A DNA stretch of 64,000 nt from Actinobacteria bacterium IMCC25003 (GTDB lineage Bacteria > Actinomycetota > Actinomycetes > Nanopelagicales > Nanopelagicaceae): positions 248,001 to 312,000 of the forward strand of contig CP015603.1 in NCBI GenBank assembly GCA_002284855.1, read 5' to 3'. The translations under genes and the position numbers were made by a program. Of the stretch, positions 54,001-62,289 are shown piece by piece. Position 1 is the first letter of the stretch. Each line of letters opens with the position of its first letter. A model generated the notes under the pieces. That model was not told the origin of the DNA, did no database searches, and saw only the letters and a program-made list of their open reading frames with translations.

Positions 54001-56328
54001 TTCGTATGACGGATTCAAGATGGTCAACTGACCTTCTTCTTCTCCGACCATACCTTCAGCGCGCATCTCCATACCGACTTCAAGTCCTGCAATTTCTCTT
54101 CGGCCAAGGAAGTTAAGAGTTATTCCACCTGTCTCATCCCAGACCTCTACTTGAAGCATGGGGGCAGAGCCACGTGGAGCAGTTGAAATTGAGGTAACGC
54201 GACCATGGACCTTTGAACGCTTGCGCCACTCAATCTTGCCAATCGGTGTGACATCTTCGGCGTAGTGAGTAACTGGAGCAAAGACCTTTGGAGCATCTTG
54301 TGCAGGCTTTGCCTTTTCAGCAACAGGTGCGGCAGTCGTCTCTAGCTTCTCACGATTGAGGTCAATCTTCTTCCCCGATGTAATTCGGTTGACATCAAAA
54401 GGAACGATTGTTGCCACGACGCGCTCAAGTTGTGAAATTGGGGCTGCAATCTCTTCCGCTGTTTGATCGTGAAGAAGTCGACCCAAGAATCGAGAATATG
54501 AGCGACGTGGAAGCAAGATAGTGAGTTCTACATCAGGCTTCTCTGTCTTACGGATTGCATAGTCGAGTGCAGAGTTAGCGATACGACGATCTGGGCAGTC
54601 GATGAGATCGAGCTGGACATCTTCGAGAGCTTCAGATTCCGCCCATGCCTTTTGAATTTGTTCGGCACGACGATCATCGATGACAAAGTGGACTGCTTTG
54701 ATTTTATGTGGCTTCAGGCTACGTGCATAACGAACAGCGCCAACGGTTGCGATGTCAACGCTATCAACGAAGATAGTGACGTTGTGACGTGCCATAGAAG
54801 TTGCGCGTTCTTCGTGAGATTTAACTGAGAGAGCGCTCTGTTCGCGTGCATACTGACGACGAAGGCGTAAGAAAGTTGCAACCAAGATTGGTGCAGTAAC
54901 CAAGACCAGCCATGCACCTTCAGTGAACTTCACGACAGAGAAGATGATGACAATCGCAAAAGAGACAGAGCCAGCGACTGTGTTGACGGCAACCTTGACC
55001 TTCCAATTCTTTGGCTTGGTGCGAGTGAAGTAACGAGACATTCCAAAACCAGCCAAGGTAAATCCGGTAAATACACCGAGGGCATAGAAGGCGACAAGAT
55101 GCTCCACTGATCCTGCTGTGATTGCGACAAGAAGAATTCCACCACCTGACAGCAAGAGAATTCCATTGGAGAAGGCAAGACGGTGGCCACGCTTTGTGAG
55201 CTGGCGAGGCAGGTATCCATCAGTAGCTACGAAGTTAACGAGCAATGGGAATGCGCTGTATGTGGTGTTTGCTCCAGCAAACAAGATAAGCATTGTGGCG
55301 AGCTGGACCATGATGAACATAACCGAACCGAATGTGCCGGTGCCGACCGCTGCCTTTGCTATTTGTGAAATAACAGTTGGAACGCCAGATTCGTATGGCA
55401 TCGCATGGATGTGATGAGCGAAATATGAAACGCCAAGAACGAGAGTTCCAAGCAAGGTACTCATGATGACCAATGTGCGCTTGGCATTAACATGTTCTGG
55501 AGTCTTGAAGAGAGCCACGCCATCTGAAATTGCTTCTAGACCAGTTAGCGAAGATCCACCATTTGCAAATGCGCGTAGCAAGATAAAGATTGCAGAGAAG
55601 GTAAGTAGCCCCTGCGCTTCACCGACGTGAACTGCTCCAGGGAGATTGGTATCAAGAACTGGGAGAGTGCCATTAGCGAGACGGTAGAGACCCATTCCAA
55701 AGACGATGAACATGCAGCCGACGAAGAAGTAAGTCGGCATTGCAAAAGCTTTGCCTGCCTCTTTAACGCCGCGGAGATTTCCAAAGGTAAGGAGAGCGAT
55801 GACCCCAAAGATCATGTACATCTTGGCGGGTTCGAGCGATGGGAATGTCGAAATAATTGCGGCAACACCTGCAGCCGATTGAATAGCAACGGTGACAATG
55901 TAATCAAGCATCAGAGCAACTGCTGCAATCTGCGCAACGACTGGTCCAAAGTTATCTCGTGAAACTATGTATGCGCCGCCGGTCTTTGTGTAGACATCGA
56001 TGACGTTTCGATACGACAAAGTAATAAGAACAAGAATTGCTAGAACTACTGCAGTCATCGGCATCAAGATGGCAAAGGCGGCAAGACCGAATGCAGGTAA
56101 GAGTGCAATCAAAATCTGTTCAGAGCCGTAAGCCGAAGATGAAATACAGTCAGATGAAAGAATTCCAAGCGCATAGCGCTTGCTCAATCGTTGATGGCTG
56201 AGTGAGTGGCGGTTAAGTGCGCCACCAAGGAAGAAGCGCTTTACCTTGTATGAGAACGGATCTTTCACATGTGCGTGATCCTGAAGTGCTACAGGCTGGG
56301 GTGCATCATCAGTCCAAGACTTAGCCAC
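53989..56328 (-). CDS. KimA-like APC-superfamily transporter fused to a C-terminal OB-fold domain
   Basis: A 779-residue protein. Residues ~30-480 are an APC-superfamily transporter with about 12 helices; LSSDCISSSAYGSEQILIALLPAFG and NVIDVYTKTGGAYIVSRDNFGP resemble the KUP/KimA potassium-importer class. A cytoplasmic region follows (~500-650: IFVDSVDIATVGAVRYARSL, AVHFVIDDRRAEQIQ, LTILLPRRSYSRFLGRLLHDQTAEEIA), looking like a universal-stress-type nucleotide-binding domain. The last ~90 residues (KVHGRVTSISTAPRGSAPMLQVEVWDETGGITLNFLGRREIAGLEVG...) read as an OB-fold like the separate small OB-fold protein encoded near trkA-type genes in other Actinobacteria. The frame is continuous. Substrate K+ is inferred. 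Confidence 0.82.
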   Translation of the reverse strand: MAKSWTDDAPQPVALQDHAHVKDPFSYKVKRFFLGGALNRHSLSHQRLSKRYALGILSSDCISSSAYGSEQILIALLPAFGLAAFAILMPMTAVVLAILVLITLSYRNVIDVYTKTGGAYIVSRDNFGPVVAQIAAVALMLDYIVTVAIQSAAGVAAIISTFPSLEPAKMYMIFGVIALLTFGNLRGVKEAGKAFAMPTYFFVGCMFIVFGMGLYRLANGTLPVLDTNLPGAVHVGEAQGLLTFSAIFILLRAFANGGSSLTGLEAISDGVALFKTPEHVNAKRTLVIMSTLLGTLVLGVSYFAHHIHAMPYESGVPTVISQIAKAAVGTGTFGSVMFIMVQLATMLILFAGANTTYSAFPLLVNFVATDGYLPRQLTKRGHRLAFSNGILLLSGGGILLVAITAGSVEHLVAFYALGVFTGFTLAGFGMSRYFTRTKPKNWKVKVAVNTVAGSVSFAIVIIFSVVKFTEGAWLVLVTAPILVATFLRLRRQYAREQSALSVKSHEERATSMARHNVTIFVDSVDIATVGAVRYARSLKPHKIKAVHFVIDDRRAEQIQKAWAESEALEDVQLDLIDCPDRRIANSALDYAIRKTEKPDVELTILLPRRSYSRFLGRLLHDQTAEEIAAPISQLERVVATIVPFDVNRITSGKKIDLNREKLETTAAPVAEKAKPAQDAPKVFAPVTHYAEDVTPIGKIEWRKRSKVHGRVTSISTAPRGSAPMLQVEVWDETGGITLNFLGRREIAGLEVGMEMRAEGMVGEEEGQLTILNPSYELLV

Positions 56329-56409
56329 AACTACTCCCTTTGGCGTTGCAGTTAATGCATCACCTCTGCGTAGGTAACCATTCTAGGTGACCCATCGAAT
56401 CCTCGTAAG

Positions 56410-56415
56410 TATGCT
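56410..56415 (+). promoter_or_regulatory. -10 element, leaderless start of the SSADH gene
   Basis: TATGCT lies 6 bases before the ATG at 56422; there is no Shine-Dalgarno. Confidence 0.48.
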
Positions 56416-56421
56416 TATCTT

Positions 56422-57840
56422 ATGCGCACACAGTTATATATAGATGGTCAATGGGTCGATGGAAGTGGGACTTTAGACGTTATCGATCCCAGTGATGGCT
56501 CGGTCATCGCCAAGGTAGCTACCTCTAGCGATGAACAGAACCTCGCAGCCGTCGATGCCGCTGACCGCGCCGCAGCCTCATGGGCGAAGACCGCACCTCG
56601 CGTCCGCAGTGAAATTTTGCGCAAAGCATTTGAAATGATGATCGCTGAAGCCGATTACTTAGCTGAACTCATCTCGAAGGAAAATGGCAAGGCGCTACCG
56701 GATGCAAAGGCAGAAGTTAATTACGCCGCTGAATTCTTCCGTTGGTTTGCTGAAGAGACCGTTCGCATCTCAGGTGATTTCCGAATGGCTCCATCTGGCG
56801 ATAAGCGCATCCTCGTTACTCACCAACCAATTGGCGTCTCACTCCTTATTACACCGTGGAACTTCCCTGCAGGGATGGCTACTCGCAAGATTGGCCCAGC
56901 AGTTGCCGCAGGGTGCACCATGATTTTGAAGCCAGCTGGTGAAACTCCACTGACAGCGCTCGCCATCGTCGACATCCTTGAACGCTGCGGACTTCCTAAG
57001 GGAGTTCTCAATGTGATTCTTCCGGCGCAGACAGGTCCTGCAATTAGCAAGGTCCTTCACGATTCACGCGTTAAGAATCTTTCATTCACCGGATCAACTT
57101 TTGTCGGAAAGATTCTTCTTAAGGAAGCTGCTGATCAAGTAATCCGCTGCTCTATGGAGCTCGGCGGAAATGCACCATTCGTGGTTCTCGATGATGCAAA
57201 TATCGAAGAAGCTGTTAAAGGTTTGATGATGGCAAAGATGCGCAATGGTGGCGCTGCATGTACCGCTGCAAACCGCATCTATGTTGCACGCTCTATCGGA
57301 GATAAGTTCATCGCAGAATTTTCAAAGGCGATGGCAGCTCTCAAGATGGGCGTTGGCCGTGACGCCGGAACACAACTCGGTGCAAGTGTTTCTATGAAGG
57401 AACGAAACAAGATTGCAGAACTCGTTGATGCATCCAAGGCAGGAGGCGCAAAGGTTCACCTCGGTGGAACAACTCCTGAAGGCGCTGGTGCTTTCTATCC
57501 AGCAACAGTTCTTGAAGTTTCTAAGGATGATGAAATCCTTGCCAATGAAGTATTTGGTCCAGTTGCTCCCGTGGTTCTTTTCGATACAGATGAAGAAGCT
57601 CTCGCAATGGCTAATGACACTGAATACGGACTTATTAGTTATGTGTATTCAGAAGATCTCAAGCGCGCTATTCGTTTCGCTGAAGGAATTGAAGCTGGCA
57701 TGGTTGGTATCAACCGCGGACTTCTCTCAGATCCAGCTGCACCATTCGGTGGTGTGAAGCAATCTGGTCTTGGCCGCGAAGGTGGCTTCGACGGAGTTCA
57801 CGAGTTCCTACAAACCAAATACATCGGCGTCGAGATTTAG
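56422..57840 (+). CDS. NAD(P)-dependent succinate-semialdehyde dehydrogenase-like enzyme
   Basis: Aldehyde dehydrogenase of 472 residues. LLITPWNFPAGMATRKIGPAVAAGCTMILKPA is the cofactor-binding region, SMELGGNAPFVVLDDAN contains the general base, and RNGGAACTAANRIYV the nucleophilic cysteine. PFGGVKQSGLGREGG and the LQTKYIGVEI tail are typical of GabD/SSADH. It would feed succinate into the TCA cycle. No GABA aminotransferase is adjacent; the class III aminotransferase at 41402 is a distant candidate partner. Confidence 0.9.
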   Translation: MRTQLYIDGQWVDGSGTLDVIDPSDGSVIAKVATSSDEQNLAAVDAADRAAASWAKTAPRVRSEILRKAFEMMIAEADYLAELISKENGKALPDAKAEVNYAAEFFRWFAEETVRISGDFRMAPSGDKRILVTHQPIGVSLLITPWNFPAGMATRKIGPAVAAGCTMILKPAGETPLTALAIVDILERCGLPKGVLNVILPAQTGPAISKVLHDSRVKNLSFTGSTFVGKILLKEAADQVIRCSMELGGNAPFVVLDDANIEEAVKGLMMAKMRNGGAACTAANRIYVARSIGDKFIAEFSKAMAALKMGVGRDAGTQLGASVSMKERNKIAELVDASKAGGAKVHLGGTTPEGAGAFYPATVLEVSKDDEILANEVFGPVAPVVLFDTDEEALAMANDTEYGLISYVYSEDLKRAIRFAEGIEAGMVGINRGLLSDPAAPFGGVKQSGLGREGGFDGVHEFLQTKYIGVEI

Positions 57841-57969
57841 TAGCCACGGCTAGGGAGTCAAGTTTTTTAAAGTTATTACTTGGAGTAACTACAGCACTGC
57901 CTTTGACTACTAAAGTTGGATTTAATTATCGCAGGATATTGATTTACCTTTAATGCAATCCGTTAAAAG

Positions 57970-57975
57970 TATAAA
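57970..57975 (+). promoter_or_regulatory. -10 element before the unknown gene at 57984
   Basis: TATAAA stands 8 bases before the ATG at 57984 in an AT-rich 143-base gap after the SSADH gene. TTGATT occurs near 57939 but at a poor distance for a -35. The rest of the gap shows only a weak TAGCC/GGCTA hairpin just after the SSADH stop. Confidence 0.42.
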
Positions 57976-57983
57976 TTCCTACC

Positions 57984-58442
57984 ATGATTCCGGGAAGATT
58001 TCGCAATAGTTATTCATTTCATCTTCCATTTAAGAATAGATTATTAATTATTTCTTATCGTTATTTCAAGACATTTCCCTTTCAGATGCGTCACTCATTT
58101 CTTGGACGATATATCGAGTCTGATAGTTTTATTCATTTTCTAGATATTTTCACAAAAACCAAAGAGGTAGATCCATTCGATGACTCAAGACTTCGATACG
58201 TTGTCAGAATTTATAAGTATGATGAAAAAAGAAAGCAGATAGTCCCAACCAGAGCAGCAGCATCAACAACTTTGCGAGGTGCTCAAAAACTTGCGAGAGA
58301 GCTATCAGTCGAAACCGGTCTCCCATTTTTGCAAGATCATGGAAATTTGAAGGAATTCATCATGATTTGGGGCTATAGGGCTTATGTTGATTATGAAAAA
58401 GCAAGAGTGCGTAGTTGGAGCCGAAAAAGGAGCGGAGGATGA
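57984..58442 (+). CDS. Hypothetical protein, AT-rich gene ending in a tRNA remnant
   Basis: I do not recognise this 152-residue protein. It is basic and aromatic-rich at the start (FKNRLLIISYRYFKTFPFQMRH), with a middle part RLRYVVRIYKYDEKRKQIVP and a C-terminus rich in Arg/Lys (KARVRSWSRKRSGG). The base composition is clearly more AT-rich than its neighbours. The last 10 bases, including the stop, lie inside the tRNA-Ser(GGA) remnant, so the reading frame was probably truncated or extended by the insertion. A -10 element upstream supports expression, but it could be a decayed gene. Confidence 0.45.
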   Translation: MIPGRFRNSYSFHLPFKNRLLIISYRYFKTFPFQMRHSFLGRYIESDSFIHFLDIFTKTKEVDPFDDSRLRYVVRIYKYDEKRKQIVPTRAAASTTLRGAQKLARELSVETGLPFLQDHGNLKEFIMIWGYRAYVDYEKARVRSWSRKRSGG

Positions 58443-58517
58443 GGGATTTGAACCCTCGATAGGTTTCCCTATGCACGCTTTCCAAGCGTGCGCAATCGGC
58501 CGCTAAGCGAATCCTGT
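58433..58517 (-). pseudogene. Degenerate tRNA-Ser(GGA) copy
   Basis: This matches the intact tRNA at 59462-59549 over about 83 bases with four internal differences. The anticodon loop TTGGAAA and the T-arm are intact. The 5' end reads ACAGGAT instead of GGAGGAT, so positions 1 and 2 cannot pair with the 3' CTCC, and there is no encoded CCA. It lies downstream of the intact gene's 3' end in the same orientation, as expected for an attachment-site copy left by an integrated element. Confidence 0.8.
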
Positions 58518-58534
58518 AAGAAAATTTTTACTGC

Positions 58535-58864
58535 TTATTCTGAAACTGAACGAGTTGCAAGTAGATGCGAAACTTTATTTATGACGCATGAAACTTGCCA
58601 GTCGAAATCACCACTTAAAGCGCTCCAGGAGTAACGGAACAGGCCACCGCCATCCAAATTCTCGGACTCGATGTGATATCCCAGGTTGTAGGAAGGCCCA
58701 CTTTTAGTTAGAAGGAATCGTTTCGAGCCGAATTCGAAACTAGATGATCCAGCTTTAATTAATTCGTTGGCAACTCTGAAAAGTAAGTCTTGCTCCGTTT
58801 GGGCAATTTCCTTGGCGCGAAGGATTTTTTTAGCTTCGTCGTCGAGAATGCCTGAATGCTCCAT
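58535..58864 (-). CDS. Hypothetical protein in the tRNA-Ser(GGA)-flanked segment
   Basis: An unrecognised 109-residue soluble protein: an N-terminal helix (DDEAKKILRAKEIAQTEQDLLFRVANEL) followed by strands (SSFEFGSKRFLLTKSGPSYNLGYHIESE, GGLFRYSWSALSGDFDW). GACAAT 6 bases before the ATG may be a leaderless -10. It lies between the two tRNA-Ser(GGA) copies. It could be a cargo gene of the lost element; no function is proposed. Confidence 0.5.
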   Translation of the reverse strand: MEHSGILDDEAKKILRAKEIAQTEQDLLFRVANELIKAGSSSFEFGSKRFLLTKSGPSYNLGYHIESENLDGGGLFRYSWSALSGDFDWQVSCVINKVSHLLATRSVSE

Positions 58865-58906
58865 AGATAAATTGTCGCACCATTTGTAGTGTTCGTGAAG
58901 TCTAAT

Positions 58907-59401
58907 TCAGGTACCACAGTTGATTTCTATCGTTTTGGGTGAACGAACTCGGCCAGCGTAATTCCATCTACCGTTGATTAATGCCTTTGCATAGGCGACC
59001 CCGTAGTACTTGGTTCTCTTAAAGTTCTTACAATCTATAAGGTTGTCATAATTCCTTACGACTTTTCCAAATGAAGCGGGATCTAGCGGATCTGTACTGA
59101 CCGCACCGAGTAGCGGGTTTCCGAATTTTTCTACTTTATAGATATTCACAGTAAGAGTGACTTGCTGCTGGATTACAGTGCAAATCGAGCGGGCTTTAAC
59201 CAACACAGCTCGCCTCTCTCCGAATTTCTTTGCGTGACGAGAAATATGCGCATTATCTATTTCGATTCGACAGCTTGCCTTGGGAGTTCGTGGTTTGGCC
59301 CCGGGCGAAAAGGCGTGGCTAGGAGAAATCGGCAAGACCGTGAGTGTCAATAAAGTTGCGATGACGGTGGAGAGTTTCTTTATGTGTATTTTTGAAGTCA
59401 T
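58907..59401 (-). CDS. Hypothetical secreted protein
   Basis: A 164-residue protein with a signal peptide (KIHIKKLSTVIATLLTLTVL, probable cleavage after SPSHA). The mature part has four cysteines (ASCRIEID, SICTVIQ, IDCKNFK, EINCGT), which could form two disulfides, and ends in VRSPKTIEINCGT. Basic residues are frequent. I do not recognise the family. It is the second cargo gene between the tRNA-Ser(GGA) copies; it reads away from the intact tRNA, on the same strand. Confidence 0.6.
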   Translation of the reverse strand: MTSKIHIKKLSTVIATLLTLTVLPISPSHAFSPGAKPRTPKASCRIEIDNAHISRHAKKFGERRAVLVKARSICTVIQQQVTLTVNIYKVEKFGNPLLGAVSTDPLDPASFGKVVRNYDNLIDCKNFKRTKYYGVAYAKALINGRWNYAGRVRSPKTIEINCGT

Positions 59402-59461
59402 GCCACATGATGACTAACTCGGAAAATCAGGCGCGCAAGTTATCCACAGATTAGAAATTAC

Positions 59462-59549
59462 TGGCGGAGGATGAGGGATTTGAACCCTCGATAAGTTTCC
59501 CTATACACGCTTTCCAAGCGTGCGCACTCGGCCGCTATGCGAATCCTCC
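59462..59549 (-). tRNA. tRNA-Ser(GGA)
   Basis: On the minus strand the acceptor GGAGGAT (59549-59543) pairs with ATCCTCC (59472-59466), followed by G and an encoded CCA (59464-59462). The anticodon stem CACGC/GCGTG has loop TTGGAAA with anticodon GGA (59515-59513). The variable arm TAGG/CTTA includes a G-U pair. This is the functional copy of the duplicated pair. Confidence 0.95.
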
Positions 59550-59619
59550 AGCGCTAAGGCGCGAGCCTCAACGCCCCAAGGGTAGCGGTGCTCGAAGTCA
59601 GCGTTGACACATAAGATTG

Positions 59620-59715
59620 GGGCAGATCTCCGGTGCGACGTCACCGTGCTGAACTCCCCCAGGGTAGGAATACAGCAAGGGTAGGTACGCTCTGGCGGGT
59701 GCACCGGAGGTCCCT
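59620..59715 (+). ncRNA. ffs: Signal recognition particle RNA (small bacterial type)
   Basis: The conserved SRP apical domain is present: GTGCTGAACTCCCCCAGG, then AGGAATACAGCAAGGGTA. The outer helix is closed by ATCTCCGGTGC (59626-59636) pairing with GCACCGGAGGT (59701-59711). TAAGAT at 59612-59617 can be the -10. Location just upstream of dnaX is the usual actinobacterial position. The exact ends are uncertain by several bases. Confidence 0.9.
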
Positions 59716-59788
59716 AAAAGAAGCGAATAAGTAAGTCTCGGTCAATTAGAAGTGAATTGAATCGCGACCTTAACGAGAGTAGATAAAG

Positions 59789-61594
59789 ATGTCGTTAGCG
59801 TTATATCGAAAGTATCGCCCCTCTATATTTGCAGATGTCATTGGGCAAGAACATGTCACTGTTCCTTTATCTAACGCGCTTGAATCAGGAAAAACACATC
59901 ACGCATATCTCTTTAGCGGCCCACGCGGTTGCGGCAAAACTTCCAGCGCTCGCATCATGGCGCGTTCGCTTAATTGCGAAAAAGGCCCAACTCCCAATCC
60001 ATGTGGTGAGTGCCAATCCTGTAAAGATTTAGTTGCGAATGGTCCAGGTTCCATTGATGTTATTGAACTCGATGCAGCTACACATGGATTAGTTGATGAT
60101 GCACGCGATCTTCGCGATAAAGCATTCTTTGCACCAGTTCAGAGTAAGTACAAGATTTACATTATCGATGAAGCACACCAGCTTGGGCCTGGCGCTGCCA
60201 ATGCGCTTCTCAAAGTTGTGGAAGAACCACCTGCGCACGTCATCTTTATCTTTGCAACTACCGAACCTGAAAAGTTGATATCAACAATTCGTTCACGTAC
60301 ACACCATTACCCATTCCGCTTAGTACCACCAGGAATCCTTGCAATACATCTTGAAAAGGTCTGCGAATCCGAAGGCGTGAAAGTTGCTAAGGGCGTTATT
60401 CCACTCGTAGTTCGTGCCTCTGGCGGATCAGTGCGTGATGCGCTCTCTGTTCTTGGCCAGCTTCTTGCAGGTGCTGGAAAAGATGGCGTCAGCTACGAAA
60501 TCGCTATTCAACTACTTGGATTCACCGATGGTGCGTTACTTGATGATGCGATGGATGCAATTTCTGCGCGCGATGGTGCAACGTTATTTAAGACTGTTGA
60601 CCGTGTGATTGAATCAGGTCACGACCCACGTCGCTTCACACAAGATTTACTTGAACGCTTGCGCGACTTGATGATCGTTGATGCGCTTGAGGCGACCAAT
60701 GCAAACAGCATCTTGCGCGAACTTCCTGATGATCAACTCGAACGCATGCGCGTTCAGGCACAGAACATCGGACAGGCATCTCTTTCACGTGCAGCAGATA
60801 TTGCAGCTGAAGGCTTAACCCAGATGCGCGGAGCAACAGCACCTCGTCTTATTCTCGAACTCATCTGCGGCCGCATCCTTCTACCTATCGGCGACGCTTC
60901 AGAATCAGGACTCCTCGCCCGCATCGAACGCCTTGAGCGTGTGGACAATATTGCTCAAGGGTCTGGCACGTCGACTAACTCGCTTCGCTCACATAGTCTC
61001 CTTAGCCAACCCTCTTCGCAATCAGAACCCGCTCCCGTTAAGGCGGTCGATGCGGCCGATTACGTAAGTGGGGTAACGGCGGAAGCGAAACGTGAAGCCC
61101 CTGTGAAAGCGGCGAAAGAAGTTGCTGGAGTCGAAGTTGTGCGCGAAGCAAGCAGTTCGACGAAGCAAGCTTCTGAGCCAGCGAGACCAAAGATTGATTC
61201 AATTGATGTCGCAGGGCTTCGTCGTTTGTGGCCAGATGTTATTGAGAATGTGAAGAAGCGCCGCCGCCTCACGTGGTCACTGCTTTCAGCGAGTGCACAG
61301 ATTCTAGGCGTCGACGAAAAAATCATCACCATTGGCATCGTCAACGCTGGTGCGCGTGATTCATTCGTTCGAAGCGAATCAGAAGAGATTCTGCGCCAAG
61401 CATTTATTGAGGTCGTTGGCCTTGATCGCAAGATTGAAGTGACCGTCGATCCAAGTATCGATACAACCTCAACTCCTGAAGCTCGCGCAGTTCGCACATC
61501 AGAGGCGCCATCAGATCCCACACAACTTTCGGGTGCAGCACTCCTTGCAGCCGAACTCGGTGCAACAGTCATTAGCGAAACGAGCCACGACTAA
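59789..61594 (+). CDS. dnaX: DNA polymerase III gamma/tau subunit
   Basis: Clamp-loader ATPase, 601 residues. [19 protein letters not shown] starts the AAA domain. Walker A is [15 protein letters not shown], the zinc module [16 protein letters not shown], and Walker [30 protein letters not shown] is the sensor region. Domains III to V follow, with a variable Ala/Pro/Ser-rich linker (~390-465) and a C-terminal domain ([23 protein letters not shown]) that binds the polymerase. The stop overlaps recR by one base (TAATG). Confidence 0.95.
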   Translation: MSLALYRKYRPSIFADVIGQEHVTVPLSNALESGKTHHAYLFSGPRGCGKTSSARIMARSLNCEKGPTPNPCGECQSCKDLVANGPGSIDVIELDAATHGLVDDARDLRDKAFFAPVQSKYKIYIIDEAHQLGPGAANALLKVVEEPPAHVIFIFATTEPEKLISTIRSRTHHYPFRLVPPGILAIHLEKVCESEGVKVAKGVIPLVVRASGGSVRDALSVLGQLLAGAGKDGVSYEIAIQLLGFTDGALLDDAMDAISARDGATLFKTVDRVIESGHDPRRFTQDLLERLRDLMIVDALEATNANSILRELPDDQLERMRVQAQNIGQASLSRAADIAAEGLTQMRGATAPRLILELICGRILLPIGDASESGLLARIERLERVDNIAQGSGTSTNSLRSHSLLSQPSSQSEPAPVKAVDAADYVSGVTAEAKREAPVKAAKEVAGVEVVREASSSTKQASEPARPKIDSIDVAGLRRLWPDVIENVKKRRRLTWSLLSASAQILGVDEKIITIGIVNAGARDSFVRSESEEILRQAFIEVVGLDRKIEVTVDPSIDTTSTPEARAVRTSEAPSDPTQLSGAALLAAELGATVISETSHD

Positions 61595-62199
61595 TGTCAA
61601 CCGGAATGTATGAAGGCGCAATTCAAGATCTCATCGATGCTTTAGGTCGCCTGCCTGGAATCGGACCAAAGTCCGCACAACGTATCGCCTTCCATATTCT
61701 GCAATCAGATTCTGAAATTGCAGCTAACTTAGTTGAGGCAGTTCGCACAGTTAAAGAGCGAGTGAAGTTCTGTACTCAATGTGGCAACGTCTCTGAAGAA
61801 ACTGAATGTCGTATCTGTCGCGATCCACGTCGTGATGGCACAAAGATCTGTGTCGTTGAAGAGAGCAAAGATGTGATTGCAATTGAGCGCACCCGCGAAT
61901 TCCGCGGGAAGTATCACGTGCTCGGTGGAGCCATCAGTCCTATCGATGGAATCGGTCCCGATCAGCTTCGTATCCGTGAATTGATGCAACGCCTTTCCGA
62001 TTCAACAATCACCGAAATCATCTTGGCCACTGACCCAAACCTTGAAGGCGAAGCGACAGCGACCTACTTAGCTCGCCTCATTAAGCCGATGGGTATCAAC
62101 GTCTCTCGCCTCGCATCAGGACTTCCTGTAGGCGGAGATCTCGAATATGCCGATGAAGTCACGCTCGGACGAGCATTTGAAGGCCGCACCAACCTTTAA
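61594..62199 (+). CDS. recR: Recombination mediator RecR
   Basis: RecFOR-pathway DNA clamp, 201 residues. The N-terminal helix-hairpin-helix is [24 protein letters not shown], the zinc finger [16 protein letters not shown], and the Toprim domain [28 protein letters not shown] and [25 protein letters not shown] end the protein. The usual YbaB/EbfC gene between dnaX and recR is absent here; the two genes overlap directly. Confidence 0.96.
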   Translation: MSTGMYEGAIQDLIDALGRLPGIGPKSAQRIAFHILQSDSEIAANLVEAVRTVKERVKFCTQCGNVSEETECRICRDPRRDGTKICVVEESKDVIAIERTREFRGKYHVLGGAISPIDGIGPDQLRIRELMQRLSDSTITEIILATDPNLEGEATATYLARLIKPMGINVSRLASGLPVGGDLEYADEVTLGRAFEGRTNL

Positions 62200-62289
62200 T
62201 CTCATTATTTGGTCATAGTCCCGTCTCATATATTAGGATAATTCGATAATCGGCTAGCGCCAATATTCAGCGTGCTTCACTATTAAGCC

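Noticed and set aside
59501-59704. Minus-strand 67-residue reading frame
   Set aside because: It overlaps tRNA-Ser(GGA) and the SRP RNA and has no independent support.
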